Of a DNA stretch of 23,785 bases, positions 22,092-23,785 are shown piece by piece. The stretch spans positions 1 to 23,785 of the forward strand of contig CAZSMU010000045.1 of NCBI GenBank assembly GCA_964607915.1, written 5' to 3'. A program made the position numbers and the translations under genes. The notes under the pieces are model-generated. The model made no database searches. It had not been told where the DNA came from and worked only from the letters and a program-made list of their open reading frames with translations. Position 1 is the first letter of the stretch. Every line of letters starts with the position of its first letter. Source of the DNA: JADJPL01 sp964607915. Its GTDB lineage: Bacteria; Bacteroidota; Bacteroidia; Chitinophagales; Saprospiraceae.

Positions 22092-22535
22092 ATGGGGCGC
22101 ATACTTGCCATAGATTACGGTACGAAACGCACAGGGGTAGCCGCAACGGATCCGCTTGGGATCATCGCCAACGGCATTGGTACGTTCGCCACGGATCAGG
22201 TGCTAGACTACCTGAGTGCGTACCTCAAAGAGGAAGAAGTAGATTGTATCGTGGTGGGCGACCCCCGGTATCCCGATGGGAACCCCGCGCAACTTGCACC
22301 TCAGGTCGCGACGTTTGCCGAAACGCTGCGCCGCATGTTTCCCGGTGTCGAAGTGGCTCTGCATGATGAGCGCTTCACCTCGGAGGAAGCCAAGCGGGCT
22401 ATTCTGGCTTCAGGCCTGGGTAAGATGAAGCGCCGCGACAAGAGCCTGGTGGACAAGGTCAGCGCGGTAATCATCCTGCAGGACTATCTGGAACACCGTC
22501 GTCTGGCACCTTCTGATCCCTCGCAATCCGTCTGA
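22092..22535 (+). CDS. ruvX: RuvX/YqgF Holliday-junction resolvase-like nuclease
   Basis: A 147-residue cytoplasmic protein with the RNase H-like YqgF fold. The three acidic active-site positions are visible: Asp8 in ILAIDYGTKRTG, Glu93 in LHDERFTSEEA, and Asp121 in DKSLVDKVSAVIILQDYL. The VVGDPRYPDGN loop (residues 54-64) is also typical. YqgF proteins are linked to processing of the 5' end of pre-16S rRNA and to Holliday-junction cleavage. The start is the only reasonable ATG, just after an A-rich leader. def follows 104 bases later, and ruvX-def neighbourhood is common in Bacteroidota, so a shared transcript is likely. The length is normal for the family. Confidence 0.95.
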   Translation: MGRILAIDYGTKRTGVAATDPLGIIANGIGTFATDQVLDYLSAYLKEEEVDCIVVGDPRYPDGNPAQLAPQVATFAETLRRMFPGVEVALHDERFTSEEAKRAILASGLGKMKRRDKSLVDKVSAVIILQDYLEHRRLAPSDPSQSV

Positions 22536-22568
22536 AATGGCTCCTAAAAAAGCCCCGATAGTCAGGGA

Positions 22569-22599
22569 GTGCCTGCCAAAACAGATTGTAGGCGGGCAC
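22569..22599 (+). promoter_or_regulatory. Hairpin in the ruvX-def spacer
   Basis: GTGCCTGCC pairs with GGCGGGCAC (one G-U pair) around a 13-base loop. No T run follows, so readthrough into def is expected. It could be an mRNA-stability or processing element, or have no function. Confidence 0.35.
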
Positions 22600-22639
22600 G
22601 TCCGGCACCAGCCAAAAATTGTTAAATCAAATCGTTGAA

Positions 22640-23200
22640 ATGATACTGCCAATATATGCGTACGGACAACCGGTGCTTCGCCAGAAAGCAGGGGACATAG
22701 GTCCGGATTACCCTGGTCTGGCTGAGCTGCTTGGAAATATGTGGGAGACGATGTACCATGCAGACGGGGTAGGCCTTGCCGCCCCGCAGATAGGGTTGCC
22801 TATCCGCCTGTTCATCGTGGACACGGTGCAGCTTCAGGAAAAGGGAAAAGAGGTGGGGGAGCCCTTGAAACAGGTCTTCATCAATGCCCGGATATTGGAA
22901 GAAAGAGGCGACCCCTGGTCGTATGAGGAGGGCTGCCTGAGCATCCCAGACATACGGGGCGATGTGGAGCGGCCCTCCCAAGTTCGCATCCGCTATCAGG
23001 ATGAGCAATTTCAGGAACACGAGGCGGTATTCAACAGCATCACAGCCCGGGTGATCCAGCACGAGTACGACCACATCGAGGGTATGCTTTTTGTAGAGCG
23101 CCTGAAGCCTATCAAGAAGCAGATGATACGGCCTCGCTTAGAGAGCATCCGCAAGGGCAAAGTGAAGGCGGATTACAAACTCAAGTTTGTCAAGCCTTAG
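22640..23200 (+). CDS. def: Peptide deformylase
   Basis: A 186-residue enzyme that removes the formyl group from the N-terminal methionine of new proteins. All three motifs are intact: GVGLAAPQIG (residues 43-52), EGCLSIP with metal ligand Cys99, and QHEYDHIEG with ligands His141 and His145 and catalytic Glu142. The start MILPIYAYGQPVLR at 22640 is the normal family start. A TTG at 22619 would add seven unrelated residues. The C-terminal tail, rich in Lys/Arg (LESIRKGKVKADYKLKFVKP), is typical of Bacteroidota deformylases. It is probably cotranscribed with ruvX. The stop is 11 bases from the convergent RNase H gene, with no hairpin between them. Confidence 0.97.
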   Translation: MILPIYAYGQPVLRQKAGDIGPDYPGLAELLGNMWETMYHADGVGLAAPQIGLPIRLFIVDTVQLQEKGKEVGEPLKQVFINARILEERGDPWSYEEGCLSIPDIRGDVERPSQVRIRYQDEQFQEHEAVFNSITARVIQHEYDHIEGMLFVERLKPIKKQMIRPRLESIRKGKVKADYKLKFVKP

Positions 23201-23211
23201 CGATAGAGGGG

Positions 23212-23785
23212 CTATTTCCGCCCAAAATCGGCTGGGATTTCCCCCCAGTGTTCGGTATCCCATTTGAGCAGGGGGTTCTGCCATTGGTTTTCCTGCAACC
23301 ACTTTTCTGCCCGTCGGATTACTTCGAACAGTTCCTTGGTCTTTGGCCCTTCGTCAAGGGTGGTCTTGCACTTTTTTTGCTGTACCCATTTTATAGCGTT
23401 CTCCGAGTCGGAATAGATGGGCATATCGGGCTTTCCCTTTTGTTTGAGCAGGGCCAGCGCGTGTACGATGCCCAGGAATTCGCCAATATTATTCGTACCG
23501 AGCGGGAACTGCTGGTGAAAGATGCGTTCGCCGGAATGGGTGAGTACGCCCTGGTATTCGAGTGCGCCTGGATTGCCGCTACAGGCGGCATCCACGCAAA
23601 GGCTTTGTGCGTGTACACCGTCCCGGGGCGAGGGGCGGGAAGGAGCTATTTTTTTGGAGGACTTCCGCGGAGCGGCCGGCGGGCCGGCGGCATACGCGGC
23701 CTCAGCGGCCTCCCGATTGGGAAAACCCTGGTAGCGGGCCCCCGGAAACCCCTTGATCTGCGCTTCGCAGTCGCTCCATTTGGCA
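23212..23785 (-). CDS. rnhA: Ribonuclease H with N-terminal viroplasmin-like domain (partial, cut by window edge)
   Basis: The open frame continues past the window end, and 190 residues are visible. The first part, KWSDCEAQIKGFPGARYQGFPNREAAEAAY, is the end of a caulimovirus viroplasmin (hybrid-binding) domain. A basic, Pro/Ser-rich linker follows, then the RNase HI domain. The catalytic acids can be matched: Asp in VDAACSGNPG, Glu in NNIGEFLGIVHAL, Asp in IYSDSENAIKW and a late Asp in the WDTEHWGEIPADFG tail. The enzyme cuts the RNA strand of RNA-DNA hybrids. A GTG at 23595 would start inside the first catalytic strand and drop the hybrid-binding domain, so it is not the true start. The real start lies beyond 23785. 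Confidence 0.93.
   Translation of the reverse strand, partial: AKWSDCEAQIKGFPGARYQGFPNREAAEAAYAAGPPAAPRKSSKKIAPSRPSPRDGVHAQSLCVDAACSGNPGALEYQGVLTHSGERIFHQQFPLGTNNIGEFLGIVHALALLKQKGKPDMPIYSDSENAIKWVQQKKCKTTLDEGPKTKELFEVIRRAEKWLQENQWQNPLLKWDTEHWGEIPADFGRK

Noticed and set aside
1..23785. CRISPR arrays, tRNA or rRNA genes, transposase genes, prophage genes
   Set aside because: I saw no regularly spaced repeats, no cloverleaf or rRNA-like stretches, and no transposase or phage structural frames in this window.

Overview
The window comes from a member of the Bacteroidota. The evidence is a complete type IX secretion (T9SS) core locus (porP, gldK, gldL, gldM, gldN), a SusC/SusD outer-membrane uptake pair, several TAnnTTTG-type promoter elements typical of this phylum, and little sign of Shine-Dalgarno sequences. 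Coding DNA is fairly GC-rich, while promoter regions are AT-rich. A large-celled environmental lineage such as Saprospiria is possible, but this is only an impression. The sequence is a draft scaffold. It contains two 100-N gaps, one of which is flanked by an exact 55-bp duplication that looks like an unmerged contig overlap.

Layout, left to right. (1) 93-428: a small Tic20/DUF4870-like membrane protein. (2) 523-3647: a two-gene O-acylation unit, an SGNH-hydrolase-like protein followed by an MBOAT acyltransferase. (3) 3659-4075 (minus): moaE, molybdopterin synthase large subunit, divergent from rtcB (4190-5760), an RNA ligase gene interrupted by the artefactual gap. (4) 5975-10339: a SusC/SusD pair preceded by two adjacent 16-bp direct repeats, ending at a long hairpin terminator shared with a convergent rhodanese gene. 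(5) 10932-12833: a DNA2/UPF1-type SF1 helicase, separated from gldN by a perfect 44-bp palindrome. (6) 20813 down to 12905 (minus strand): a thioredoxin-fold YyaL/DUF255 protein, porP, gldK, gldL, gldM, gldN. (7) 21062-23200 (plus strand): a membrane-anchored glucosaminidase, ruvX and def. (8) 23212 to the window edge (minus): an RNase H with an N-terminal viroplasmin domain, cut by the end of the sequence.

How the genes work together. GldL and GldM form the proton-driven inner-membrane motor of T9SS. GldK and GldN form the periplasmic ring under the outer membrane, and PorP/SprF is an outer-membrane beta-barrel partner. The gene order porP-K-L-M-N is the one known from Porphyromonas gingivalis. 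SusC and SusD form a TonB-dependent importer, but no degradative enzyme is encoded beside them, so the substrate is unknown. The MBOAT/SGNH pair probably moves acyl groups across the inner membrane onto an envelope glycan. The remaining genes are mostly housekeeping.

I found no convincing new multi-gene system. The observations most worth a second look are small-scale: a dispersed repeat lying directly after three stop codons, the direct repeats in front of susC, a strong hairpin between gldM and gldN, an ATGA stop/start overlap tying a thioredoxin-like gene to porP, and the two assembly problems that damage rtcB and gldL.
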